From contig NZ_JACVAB010000002.1 of NCBI RefSeq assembly GCF_014851585.1, positions 992,001 through 1,056,000 of the forward strand: a DNA stretch of 64,000 bases, read 5' to 3'. Below are positions 9,040-17,372 of the stretch, in pieces. Under the pieces are notes generated by a model. That model worked only from the letters and a program-made list of their open reading frames with translations, made no database searches and had not been told where the DNA came from. Numbering within the stretch: position 1 is the first letter of the stretch; every line of letters begins with the position of its first letter. Source of the DNA: Agrobacterium sp. AGB01. GTDB lineage: Bacteria > Pseudomonadota > Alphaproteobacteria > Rhizobiales > Rhizobiaceae. Position numbers and translations under genes: made by a program.

Positions 9040-10710
9040 ATGTACCGCTACGACGAATTCGATCACGCTTTCGTAAAGAGCCGTGTGGACCAGTTTCGTG
9101 ATCAGGTAGAGCGCCGCCTTTCTGGCGAACTGGCTGAAGATGCGTTCAAGCCCCTCCGACTGATGAATGGTGTTTACCTTCAGCTGCATGCCTACATGCT
9201 GCGTGTTGCCATTCCCTATGGTACGTTGAATGCGCGGCAGATGCGCATGCTGGCGCATATCGCCCGCAAATATGACCGTGGTTACGGCCATTTCACCACC
9301 CGCCAGAACATCCAGTATAACTGGCCAAAACTGTCGGATACGCCTGATATTCTGCACGAGCTTGCCAGCGTTGAAATGCACGCGCTGCAAACATCGGGTA
9401 ACTGCATTCGCAACGTGACTGCCGACCATTTCGCCGGCGCTGCTGCCGATGAGGTGGCCGACCCACGCCCATACGCGGAAATCCTGCGCCAGTGGTCGTC
9501 CGTACACCCGGAGTTTTCCTACCTGCCGCGCAAGTTCAAGATTGCCGTGACCGGTGCCGAGCGCGACCGCGCCGCCATTCAGGTGCATGACATTGGTCTG
9601 CACATGAAGAAAAACGACAAGGGCGAGATTGGCTTTGCCGTTTACGTCGGTGGCGGGCAGGGCAGAACGCCGATGATTGCCAAGAAACTGCGCGACTTCC
9701 TGCCGGAAGAGGACCTGCTGTCCTACATCACTGCCATCATGCGCGTGTATAACCTGCACGGCCGCCGCGACAATAAATACAAGGCACGCATCAAGATCCT
9801 GGTCCATGAAACCGGCACGGAAGAGCTGGCCCGTCAGGTGGACGAAGAATTTGCGCACCTGCGCAATGGCGAGTTGAAACTGCCGGAAGCCGATGTTCAG
9901 GCTATTACCGCCTATTTTGCCGCCCCTGACCTGCAGGCGCGTGCAGAGGGCTGGGAAAGCCTTGCCCGCTGGAAAAAGGCTGATCCGGCCTTTGCTCGTT
10001 GGGTCGACCAGAATGTGCAGCCGCACCAGCACCCTGACTACGGCATGGTGACCATTTCCCTGAAGCCGATTGGCGGCATTCCGGGCGATGCGACCGATGC
10101 ACAGATGGATATCGTGGCAGACATTGCCGAGGAATATGCGCTGGATGAAATCCGCATCAGCCATGAGCAGAATATCATTCTGCCGCATGTGGCGCTGGCT
10201 GACCTGGAGCCCGTTTACCGCGCTCTCGCCGAAGCGGGCCTGGCAACCGCCAATGCCGGACTGATCACCGATATCATTGCCTGTCCCGGGCTCGATTATT
10301 GCGCGCTTGCCAATGCGCGTTCCATTCCCGTGTCGCAGGAAATCTCCACGCGTTTTGGTTCGCCAGAGCGTCAGGCGGAAATTGGTGAGCTCAAAATCAA
10401 GATTTCCGGCTGCATCAATGCCTGCGGTCACCACCATGTCGGCCACATCGGCCTGCTGGGCGTGGAAAAGAAGGGTGCGGAGCTTTACCAGATCACGCTG
10501 GGTGGTTCCGGTGATGAAAACACCTCGATCGGTGAAATCATCGGCCGTGGTTTCGAACCTGAAAAGGTCACCGACGCCATTGAGACGATTGTCGATACCT
10601 ATATTGGCCTGCGTCTGTCGAAAGAGGAGACTTTCCTTGAAGCCTACCGTCGTGTCGGGCAGCAACCTTTCAAGGATGCGCTCTATGGCTCTGCGGCAGA
10701 AGCGGCATAA
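9040..10710 (+). CDS. cysI: Sulfite reductase hemoprotein (nitrite/sulfite reductase family)
   Basis: Reduces sulfite to sulfide using siroheme and a 4Fe-4S cluster. The duplicated ferredoxin-like and catalytic halves are present. Cluster cysteines are in CPGLDYCALA (Cys about 415 and 421) and CINACGHHH (about 458 and 462). Length is 556 residues. The ATG at 9040 begins MYRYDEFDHAFV, the usual start of the family, 8 bp after the DUF2849 stop and with AGGA upstream. There is no flavoprotein CysJ nearby; the ferredoxin-NADP reductase gene downstream suggests ferredoxin-dependent electrons. Confidence 0.94.
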   Translation: MYRYDEFDHAFVKSRVDQFRDQVERRLSGELAEDAFKPLRLMNGVYLQLHAYMLRVAIPYGTLNARQMRMLAHIARKYDRGYGHFTTRQNIQYNWPKLSDTPDILHELASVEMHALQTSGNCIRNVTADHFAGAAADEVADPRPYAEILRQWSSVHPEFSYLPRKFKIAVTGAERDRAAIQVHDIGLHMKKNDKGEIGFAVYVGGGQGRTPMIAKKLRDFLPEEDLLSYITAIMRVYNLHGRRDNKYKARIKILVHETGTEELARQVDEEFAHLRNGELKLPEADVQAITAYFAAPDLQARAEGWESLARWKKADPAFARWVDQNVQPHQHPDYGMVTISLKPIGGIPGDATDAQMDIVADIAEEYALDEIRISHEQNIILPHVALADLEPVYRALAEAGLATANAGLITDIIACPGLDYCALANARSIPVSQEISTRFGSPERQAEIGELKIKISGCINACGHHHVGHIGLLGVEKKGAELYQITLGGSGDENTSIGEIIGRGFEPEKVTDAIETIVDTYIGLRLSKEETFLEAYRRVGQQPFKDALYGSAAEAA

Positions 10711-10722
10711 GGAAGACTGGAC

Positions 10723-11229
10723 ATGACAAAAATCTGGAACGAAAGCGGCTTTGTCGAGAACGACCCCTGGGTTATCGAAAGCGAGGACGTAAAGGCCACT
10801 GACGATCAACAGGCGATCCTTGATCTTGATAGCTTCCTTGTGAAGGTAGAGGAAAGCAATGACGTGAACCTTGGCGTGCTGATCAAGCCTGCTGATGATG
10901 TGTTGCGTTTGGCACCTTATCTGGACCGTATTGCGCTGGTGGCCATTTCATTTCCGGCCTATAATGACGGTCGCGGCTTTAGCCACGCCTCATTGCTGCG
11001 CTCGCGCCTTGGCTTTGCTGGCGAGGTAAGGGCGGTGGGCGATGTGCTGCTTGACCAGATTCCGCATATGTTGCGCACCGGTTTTTCCAGCCTGTCGGTG
11101 ACCAATGAAACAGCGATCCGCAGACTGTCTGAACATCGTATTCCCGGCATTGATGTTCATTATCAGCCAGCGGTAAAGGAAGCTGTGACCACTGATTCAT
11201 ACAGCTGGCGTCGGCGTGCGGCAGTATGA
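10723..11229 (+). CDS. DUF934 protein, sulfite-reduction accessory
   Basis: A 168-residue DUF934 family protein with the conserved core FPAYNDGRGFSHASLLRSR followed by GEVRAVGDVLLDQ. The family is tied to cysI/cysH operons and is described only as a probable oxidoreductase accessory. It lies 12 bp after cysI on the same strand. In many relatives a cysH gene sits between the two; here there is none. Soluble, with no signal peptide. Confidence 0.85.
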   Translation: MTKIWNESGFVENDPWVIESEDVKATDDQQAILDLDSFLVKVEESNDVNLGVLIKPADDVLRLAPYLDRIALVAISFPAYNDGRGFSHASLLRSRLGFAGEVRAVGDVLLDQIPHMLRTGFSSLSVTNETAIRRLSEHRIPGIDVHYQPAVKEAVTTDSYSWRRRAAV

Positions 11230-11420
11230 CATCTCGTATTTTGCAAGCCGAAGCTTAATTTTGGTGGGTGTTTTGCAACGGATCTCATGAAAACATGAGA
11301 TTGTGGTGCATATTTTTCAAACGTAGACCAGCTATGACATTCCATGCCTTTAAATGCGGCATGGAATGGTATAATTGCCCTGCAATATCCATCGTAGACC
11401 TGAAATGGACGGACCAACGC

Positions 11421-12233
11421 ATGAATGCTCCAGCCAAGAATGAAGAATTCGCAGCCAAGATTCCGGACGGCGTTTACGCCGAAACGGTGATTTCGGTTGA
11501 GCATTATACCGACCGTCTGTTCCGTTTCCGCATGACACGCCCGGCCGGTTTCCGTTTCCGCTCCGGCGAATTTGCCATGATCGGCCTGATGGTCGGTGAA
11601 AAGCCTGTTTACCGTGCCTATTCGATTGCCAGCCCGGCCTGGGATGAAGAACTTGAGTTCTTCTCGATCAAGGTGCCAGATGGTCCTTTGACCTCGCACC
11701 TCCAGGCCATCAAGCCGGGCGATACGGTGCTGATGCGCAAGAAACCGACAGGCACGCTGGTGCTGGACGCGCTGACACCCGGCAAACGTCTTTACATGTT
11801 CTCGACCGGTACCGGCATTGCGCCTTTCGCAAGCCTTATCCGTGACCCAGAAACCTACGAAAAGTTCGAGGAAGTCATTCTCACGCATACATGCCGTGAT
11901 GTGGCTGAGCTGAAATATGGTTTCGATCTGGTCGAGGAAATCAAGAACCACGAGTTCCTGAGCGAACTGGTTGGCGACAAGCTCAAGCATTACGCAACGG
12001 TGACCCGTGAAGATTATCCCTTCACCGGCCGCATCACCGACCTGATTGAAAACGGCAAGATGTTTGCCGATCTTGGTGTACCTGCGTTCGATCCTGAAAT
12101 CGATCGCGGCATGATCTGCGGCTCGTCCGCAATGCTGAAAGACACCAAGGAACTGCTGGAAAAGGCTGGCCTCAATGAAGGTGCTAACAACAAGCCAGCA
12201 GAATTCGTGATCGAACGCGCCTTCGTCGGTTGA
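11421..12233 (+). CDS. fpr: Ferredoxin-NADP+ reductase
   Basis: FAD enzyme passing electrons between NADPH and ferredoxin/flavodoxin. The FAD motif RAYS is near residue 65 and the NADP motif FSTGTGIAPF near residue 132. The C-terminal end FVERAFVG-like (FVIERAFVG) is that of bacterial subclass I reductases such as those of Rhodobacter and Azotobacter. The start is placed at 11421 (MNAPAKNEEF), giving 270 residues; the frame is open to 11268 but that extension looks non-coding. A 191-bp gap after the DUF934 gene may contain a separate promoter. It likely supplies the sulfite reductase above. Confidence 0.92.
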   Translation: MNAPAKNEEFAAKIPDGVYAETVISVEHYTDRLFRFRMTRPAGFRFRSGEFAMIGLMVGEKPVYRAYSIASPAWDEELEFFSIKVPDGPLTSHLQAIKPGDTVLMRKKPTGTLVLDALTPGKRLYMFSTGTGIAPFASLIRDPETYEKFEEVILTHTCRDVAELKYGFDLVEEIKNHEFLSELVGDKLKHYATVTREDYPFTGRITDLIENGKMFADLGVPAFDPEIDRGMICGSSAMLKDTKELLEKAGLNEGANNKPAEFVIERAFVG

Positions 12234-12253
12234 TCGACAAGACCTTGTGAATT

Positions 12254-12283
12254 GAAAAAGGAGACCTCGCGGTCTCCTTTTGC
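12254..12283. terminator. Bidirectional rho-independent terminator
   Basis: GGAGACC and GGTCTCC pair tightly, flanked by A-run and T-run (AAAAAGG...CCTTTTGCGTTT). It sits between convergent fpr and the MFS gene and can serve both strands. Confidence 0.85.
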
Positions 12284-12286
12284 GTT

Positions 12287-13555
12287 TCAGGCTTTCTGGA
12301 CATCCTTCGGCGGCACGATGTCGTGTCGGAACAGCAGGAACAAGGCGATGGCAATGGCCGCGATGCCGCCGCCAACAAGATGCGAAAGTGCGTAACCACC
12401 CTTGGTGGTCAACCAGCCTGCAACGCCGTTGCTCAAGGAGGCGCCGATGCCTTGCAGGGTCATGACGCTGGCAAGGCCGACATTAAAGCGGCCCGTGCCT
12501 TTCAAAATACGTTCAACCGCAACCGGGGTGGCAATGCCCAGCAGGCCTGCACCAATGCCATCAAGCAATTGCACGGGGTAAATAACCCAGAACTGTTCGA
12601 AAGACGCGGCAAGCAGGCCGCGAATGGGCAGGGCGATCAGCGCAATCAGAAACATGGTCGACAGACCAAACCGGCGAATGAGCCACGGTGCAGCGGCGGC
12701 CACGAAGATCATCGCAAATTGGGCGACACCGGTAATGATGGCGGTGGTGCGAAACGGCGAGTTGAGCTCAATGGCAAAATCCTGCGCGATCAAGCGGCCC
12801 ATCGGTGCGTTGCCGAAGTGAAAGATCAGCAGGATGATGGCCAGAAAAATCAGGCCTTTTTCATTCAGCAGTATCTTTATTCCGGATGGTCCGGGCTCAC
12901 CCTTGTCCTCAGCCAGGCCGCGGGCAACCTTGTGATCAATGCGTTTCGGATCAATGGCGGCAATGGCAGCAAGAGCGCCGACAGCGGTGACGATCATCAA
13001 CCCGATGACGCCCGAAATGCCGAAGGCAGACACGGCCATATAGGTCGCAAATAACGAGACGAAATTGCCGCCATGGTTCCAGAACTCGTTGCGAGAAATC
13101 TGGCGTGGAAAGAGTTTTTCGCCAACAAGACCAAGCGTCAGGCCAGCGAGGGCAGGTCCTATCACTGCGCCAACAACCGCCGTCATGATTTGACCGGTCC
13201 AGACAACTGCCTCGTTGGTAAAGATCAGCGTGATCAATGCACCAACGGTGACGATGATGACCGGCACGGCAATCAGCAGCCGTTTCCAGGTTGAACTATC
13301 GACCAGTGCCCCACACAGGGGCGTTGCTGCAAGACCGATCAGCCCACCGACCGTGGCAATCAGGCCAAGCTGCATGGCCGACCAGCCATTGGTGGCGAGA
13401 AACGCATCCAGAAATGGCCCCAGCCCATCCCGCGCATCGGCCAGGAAAAAGTTCAGCACAGCCAGTGCCAGCAGTGAACGGTCAGAGATGCCGGAATGCG
13501 GGGTTTTGCCTAGTGATTGGGCGTCTGTCTGGATGGGTGTTGTTAGCGTTGTCAT
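12287..13555 (-). CDS. MFS transporter
   Basis: A 422-residue permease of the major facilitator superfamily with about twelve hydrophobic segments and the loop 2-3 type motif near GALVDSSTWKRLL. The substrate is not evident; the N-terminal DARDGLGPFLDAFLA segment resembles proteobacterial MFS proteins of unassigned cargo. The start is taken at ATG 13555 (MTTLTTPIQT), with AAAGAG a short distance upstream; the longer open frame to 13678 is not supported. The gene converges on fpr and diverges from the small exported protein. Confidence 0.85.
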   Translation of the reverse strand: MTTLTTPIQTDAQSLGKTPHSGISDRSLLALAVLNFFLADARDGLGPFLDAFLATNGWSAMQLGLIATVGGLIGLAATPLCGALVDSSTWKRLLIAVPVIIVTVGALITLIFTNEAVVWTGQIMTAVVGAVIGPALAGLTLGLVGEKLFPRQISRNEFWNHGGNFVSLFATYMAVSAFGISGVIGLMIVTAVGALAAIAAIDPKRIDHKVARGLAEDKGEPGPSGIKILLNEKGLIFLAIILLIFHFGNAPMGRLIAQDFAIELNSPFRTTAIITGVAQFAMIFVAAAAPWLIRRFGLSTMFLIALIALPIRGLLAASFEQFWVIYPVQLLDGIGAGLLGIATPVAVERILKGTGRFNVGLASVMTLQGIGASLSNGVAGWLTTKGGYALSHLVGGGIAAIAIALFLLFRHDIVPPKDVQKA

Positions 13556-13696
13556 CGACGGCTCTTTCTGATGCGAGGCGAAGCTGGCGTGAAACGCGCG
13601 ATTTTGAAATTGGTTGCTGTTACGGTTAACGCTTCTGTGTGAAGGAACTATCGGCACTGCTGGACGTTGGCTGTTCATGTGAAAAGGAACAGCGTC

Positions 13697-14200
13697 ATGA
13701 GCTATAAGTTAGCATCGATCATTATGCTTGCCGCAGTTGTTGCTGCACCGCCCGCAATGGCGAATGAAAGCCAGTTTCTCGCTAGTCTTGGCGGCAGCTG
13801 GAAGGGTAGCGGCACCGTGCGTATGCGAACCAATGCATCGCCGGTGAAGGTTACTTGCACATTCCAGTCCAATCCGGCGGGCCAATCGCTGCGCATGGAA
13901 GGCACGTGCCGTGGACTGGTGGTGGTCAAACGTGAGATATCTGCCGACTTGGCGGCCAGTGGCAACAGCTATAAAGGAAATTATGTTGGCCCGTCCGGCC
14001 GCCCGTCAGCGCTCAGCGGAAAACGTCAGGGTGATGCTATCAATCTGACCGTGCGCTGGAACCGTGAAATCAATGGCGACCGGGTGGCCAATATGACCAT
14101 CAGCAAGGTGGGCAATAACGGCCTGCGCCTGCGCACCACCGATAAGGACGGTGCAAACGGAAAGAACGTTGTGACGAGCGATATTCAGCTGACGCGCTGA
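13697..14200 (+). CDS. Exported protein of unknown function
   Basis: 167 residues with a clear signal peptide (hydrophobic run LASIIMLAAVVAA, likely cleavage after AMA). The mature part is rich in Gly, Ser, Arg and alternating strands: LGGSWKGSGTVRMR, then paired cysteines in VTCTF and GTCRG. This pattern suggests a small periplasmic beta-barrel or lipocalin-like fold, by inference only. AAAAGGAAC precedes the ATG at 13697. It is divergent from the MFS gene and separated from it by about 140 bp. I do not recognise a named family. Confidence 0.75.
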   Translation: MSYKLASIIMLAAVVAAPPAMANESQFLASLGGSWKGSGTVRMRTNASPVKVTCTFQSNPAGQSLRMEGTCRGLVVVKREISADLAASGNSYKGNYVGPSGRPSALSGKRQGDAINLTVRWNREINGDRVANMTISKVGNNGLRLRTTDKDGANGKNVVTSDIQLTR

Positions 14201-14280
14201 TAAATTTAGGCATCGCCTCTGTAATTACCAGGACAGTTTAAGCGGTCAGGTGTGAGGTACAGTCAACGGTCGCTGCCGTT

Positions 14281-14838
14281 TCAAGGGCAGCGTCCGTACA
14301 TCGACACCGCTCCTTCGAGTGATGCTTCAATCACCGTGCTGGCGCTGGTCATCAAGACAATCCGCTCTAGGTTTAAGAACCGTAGAGAGCGTTGGGTTGC
14401 ATTCTTATCGAAATCCGGAAAATCTTTCCCGAGTTTTTCGATGTCTTTTATTGCTTGCTGATAGTCGCGACGAACACTGTACGTCGTTCCCGCTTTGAGG
14501 ATGTAGATGTCCGCGGTTTCGGCAGTTTGGTATTTTTTCGAGAATGAATATTCGTCTATCCGGGCGAACTCAAAATAATTCGCTTCGCATCTCTTATCTA
14601 TATTGTCCTTGTCAACTTCGATGTCGGATATCTGAATCCATTTCCCAGGCAGTCTGGTGGACAGGTTTTTCTGCATTACTTCGTAATATACATCTGGATT
14701 TACAGGGCCCAGATCGTATCCATATAGCCTGGATTTCGCGTCTTTCAGATCGTCTATAAGGGCATCGGCAGAGGCTTGATTATGGGCAGCTAAGAGTGTG
14801 GATGTAATGATAACGGCTTTCGCCAGAATGCTTTTCAT
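14281..14838 (-). CDS. Hypothetical exported protein, AT-rich
   Basis: 185 residues starting with a signal peptide (MKSILAKAVIITSTLLAA, cleavage near ASA). Another ATG 21 bases upstream (14859) is possible. The mature part is mixed charged and hydrophobic with a Cys in KRCEANYF and a C-terminal YGRC. Base composition is visibly more AT-rich than in its neighbours, with codons such as AAT, TAT and ATA, which may indicate a recently acquired gene. No family recognised. It lies 38 bp after the flagellar-rod-like gene on the same strand. Confidence 0.65.
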   Translation of the reverse strand: MKSILAKAVIITSTLLAAHNQASADALIDDLKDAKSRLYGYDLGPVNPDVYYEVMQKNLSTRLPGKWIQISDIEVDKDNIDKRCEANYFEFARIDEYSFSKKYQTAETADIYILKAGTTYSVRRDYQQAIKDIEKLGKDFPDFDKNATQRSLRFLNLERIVLMTSASTVIEASLEGAVSMYGRCP

Positions 14839-14876
14839 AAGTAATTTCTTCTTACTCATATCTCTAATTGCAAAGT

Positions 14877-15188
14877 TCAGTCGCGCTTGATGGTCAGCAA
14901 CATGTCCCACATGTCGGCACCAGTTTCGAAGACGACCGCATTGGCCTTGAAGCCGATTTCGGCATTGATGCTATCAAGCATTTCGCTGGCGAGGCCGACG
15001 CCGGCGCCATCGCTGGATGGGCTGACAGAAGCGGAAACACCACCAAAGGCGTTGCTTGAAAAGCTGGTTTCAAGGCGGGCATAACCTGGCGTGCTGACAT
15101 TGGCGATATTGTTGGCGGTTGCTGCGAGGCTTCGGCTATGGGCCTGCATGCCTGATAAAGCGTTGCTGGTGATTGCTGAAATGCTCAT
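14877..15188 (-). CDS. Minimal flagellar basal-body rod-like protein
   Basis: Only 103 residues. It carries the N-terminal rod signature (LAATANNIANVSTPGYAR) and a C-terminal rod-type helix (SINAEIGFKANAVVF), with almost nothing between. FlgB and FlgC are about 130-140 residues, so this is a shortened relative. It lies away from any flagellar genes in the window; a chemoreceptor gene sits just upstream on the same strand. It may be a real rod or export accessory, or a divergent paralogue. The start at 15188 (MSISAITSNAL) fits the family. Confidence 0.75.
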   Translation of the reverse strand: MSISAITSNALSGMQAHSRSLAATANNIANVSTPGYARLETSFSSNAFGGVSASVSPSSDGAGVGLASEMLDSINAEIGFKANAVVFETGADMWDMLLTIKRD

Positions 15189-15335
15189 GCGTTGCCCTGC
15201 CTGTTCTGGCCCCATTTACCTGTCGTGCACATTAAGCGGCACGGCTTATGGAAAGGTGAAGCGACGCGGTAAGCGAAATCTTCTCAGAGTTATCGTCACT
15301 GTCGCAAAACAGGACATGTTCCTGCCGTGCACTTA

Positions 15336-15371
15336 GAAGAAAAGCGCCGCTGGTAAGTGCGGCGCTTTCTG
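15336..15371 (-). terminator. Terminator of the chemoreceptor gene
   Basis: Read on the minus strand, AAAGCGCCGC pairs with GCGGCGCTTT and is followed by TCTTCT. It lies 21 bp past the chemoreceptor stop. Confidence 0.8.
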
Positions 15372-15391
15372 TTTGGGCAGGAAGTTCTGTC

Positions 15392-17206
15392 TTACGCTGC
15401 GTAACGGCTTTGCGCGTAACCTTGCGTCTGCTGCTGGCCCAGCTTGAACTGACTCATCAGCTGTTTCATGCGCGACGCTTCAGAGGCAAGTGTAGCACTG
15501 GCTGCATTGGTCTCTTCGACCATGGCTGCGTTCTGCTGGGTAACCTGATCCATCTGGTTGACGGCAACATTGACCTCTGACATGCCCGTGGATTGTTCAC
15601 GCGACGATGTTGCGATGGATTCAACATGGTGGTTGATCTCGTCAATCATCTCTTCGATGGATTTCAGCGCCGTGCCTGTTTCGGAAACGAGCTTCACGCC
15701 GTTTTCAACTTCGTTGCCGGAATTGCGGATCAGTTCCTTGATTTCCTTGGCAGCCTGCGCGGAACGTTGTGCCAGTTCGCGCACTTCCTGAGCGACGACG
15801 GCAAAGCCCTTGCCAGCCTCGCCAGCGCGGGCCGCTTCCACGCCTGCATTCAGAGCCAGAAGGTTGGTCTGGAAGGCGATTTCATCGATCACACCAATGA
15901 TACTGGAGATCTGCGTCGAGGACTGGACGATTTTCTGCATGGCAGCCACCGCATTCGCGACCACTTCGCCAGACTTTTTAGCGTTTTCATTGGCCTGTCC
16001 GGTCAGCTTGCGGGCGTCGTTGGTGCGCTGCGCGGAATTCGACACATTTGCGGTGATCTGGTCGAGCGCTGCTGCGGTTTCTTCCAGAGATGCGGCCTGT
16101 TGTTCGGTACGGCGCGACAGGTCGGTTGCACTCTGGCTGATCTCGAATGTACCGCTTTCAATGCTGAATGCAGCCTGGGTGATTTCGATCATGGTGGTGT
16201 TCAACTGGCTGACAGCGCTGTTGAGGTTGTGGCGCAGCGCATCGAAATCTGCCGAGAAGGGTTCGGTGATTTGGAAAGCAAGATCACCAGCAGCAAGGCG
16301 CTGCAGGCCTGTTGCAAGACCAGATGTTGCGGCTTCAAGGCGTGCCTGGGCTGCGGCTTCCGCCTCTGCTGTCAGGCGAGCGCGTTCCTGCTCGGCGCGC
16401 GCACGGGCACCGGCGGCATCTGCTTCCAGTTGACGGTTGGTAATGGCAGATTGTTGGAACACGGCAACGGCGGCGATCATCTTGCCGATTTCATCTTTAC
16501 GGTCTTCGCCAAACAGCTTTACCTCAAGGTCGCCAGAGGCGATGCGGCGCATCAGGTTTTCAAGCCGCGAGAGGGGTTTGGAGACTCCGCCGGTAACGAC
16601 AGCTACCGAGAAACCAACGATGCCAAGTGCGACGAGGCTAAGAGCACTCATCCAGAAGAATATGGAATTCTTTTCCTTGAGCGTTGCCTGATAATCGGAC
16701 TTTGCAGTTTCGATTTGCAAATTGATCAGATCGTTGATCGGACCGGAAAGTGGGTCAATCGTCGGATAGAGCTTGGTGCGGCTGAACATCACCAAAGACT
16801 GCATGTCGCGCTTTGCAATGATTTGCGACAATTCGTTCAAGACAGGGGCGGATTCGGCAAGATGCGCCTTGAATGTCGTCGCAAGATTTTTTTCCTCCGG
16901 CGTCATGTAGCTGCTCTCGTAAGCACTCCAAGCCTTGTCAATGTTTGACTGAGCGCTTGCCAGACTGCTGCTGCCGTCCTCCCAGCTCATTTCACCACCA
17001 GCGATTTTGTGCGTGGTGTCGACAATATTGACGGCATACATGTCTGCAACCATCTTGAGCTGGGCCATTGGCTGAATTCTGTCTTGCAGCAATGAATAAG
17101 TGCGCTCGGAAATGGTGGAAATACTGAAAAATGAAACAGCAACGATCGTGGCAATAGCTGCCGATAGCATCGAGATGCTTGCAATTAGCTTGAAGCGGAT
17201 AGACAT
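15392..17206 (-). CDS. Methyl-accepting chemotaxis protein
   Basis: 604-residue transmembrane chemoreceptor. TM1 is near residues 8-30 and is followed by a periplasmic four-helix-bundle type sensor of about 160 residues. TM2 is near 190-212 ([17 protein letters not shown]), then come HAMP segments and the cytoplasmic signalling domain with the hairpin tip [21 protein letters not shown] long Ala/Glu-rich coiled coil links the HAMP regions. No C-terminal CheR pentapeptide is evident. The start is ATG 17206 ([10 protein letters not shown]); the open frame upstream runs through the gcvP terminator and is not coding. Confidence 0.93.
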   Translation of the reverse strand: MSIRFKLIASISMLSAAIATIVAVSFFSISTISERTYSLLQDRIQPMAQLKMVADMYAVNIVDTTHKIAGGEMSWEDGSSSLASAQSNIDKAWSAYESSYMTPEEKNLATTFKAHLAESAPVLNELSQIIAKRDMQSLVMFSRTKLYPTIDPLSGPINDLINLQIETAKSDYQATLKEKNSIFFWMSALSLVALGIVGFSVAVVTGGVSKPLSRLENLMRRIASGDLEVKLFGEDRKDEIGKMIAAVAVFQQSAITNRQLEADAAGARARAEQERARLTAEAEAAAQARLEAATSGLATGLQRLAAGDLAFQITEPFSADFDALRHNLNSAVSQLNTTMIEITQAAFSIESGTFEISQSATDLSRRTEQQAASLEETAAALDQITANVSNSAQRTNDARKLTGQANENAKKSGEVVANAVAAMQKIVQSSTQISSIIGVIDEIAFQTNLLALNAGVEAARAGEAGKGFAVVAQEVRELAQRSAQAAKEIKELIRNSGNEVENGVKLVSETGTALKSIEEMIDEINHHVESIATSSREQSTGMSEVNVAVNQMDQVTQQNAAMVEETNAASATLASEASRMKQLMSQFKLGQQQTQGYAQSRYAA

Positions 17207-17336
17207 ATGCTTGGGATCCACAGGGAGGAAAGTAGGAGGGGATATGCTGTGGATATAATTAGTTATATTTGTTTTATCGTTTGTTAATGAAACTAATTTT
17301 TTGGGAGCGCTGTTCTGCAGTGAGCTATGCTTTGCG

Positions 17337-17366
17337 CTAAAAAAAGGCCCGCCAGAGGCGGGCCAT
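17337..17366 (-). terminator. gcvP terminator
   Basis: On the minus strand GGCCCGCC and GGCGGGCC form a strong stem with a 3-4 base loop, followed by seven T. It starts a few bases after the gcvP stop and ends the gcvTHP operon. Confidence 0.93.
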
Positions 17367-17372
17367 TTCATT

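Noticed and set aside
8983..10809. A 600-codon open frame antisense to cysI.
   Set aside because: Same reasoning; cysI on the plus strand is intact and carries the Fe-S/siroheme motifs.
15593..16948. A 450-codon frame antisense to the chemoreceptor gene, Cys- and Phe-rich.
   Set aside because: Unusual Cys/Phe/Gly composition, overlaps an intact chemoreceptor, no ribosome site.
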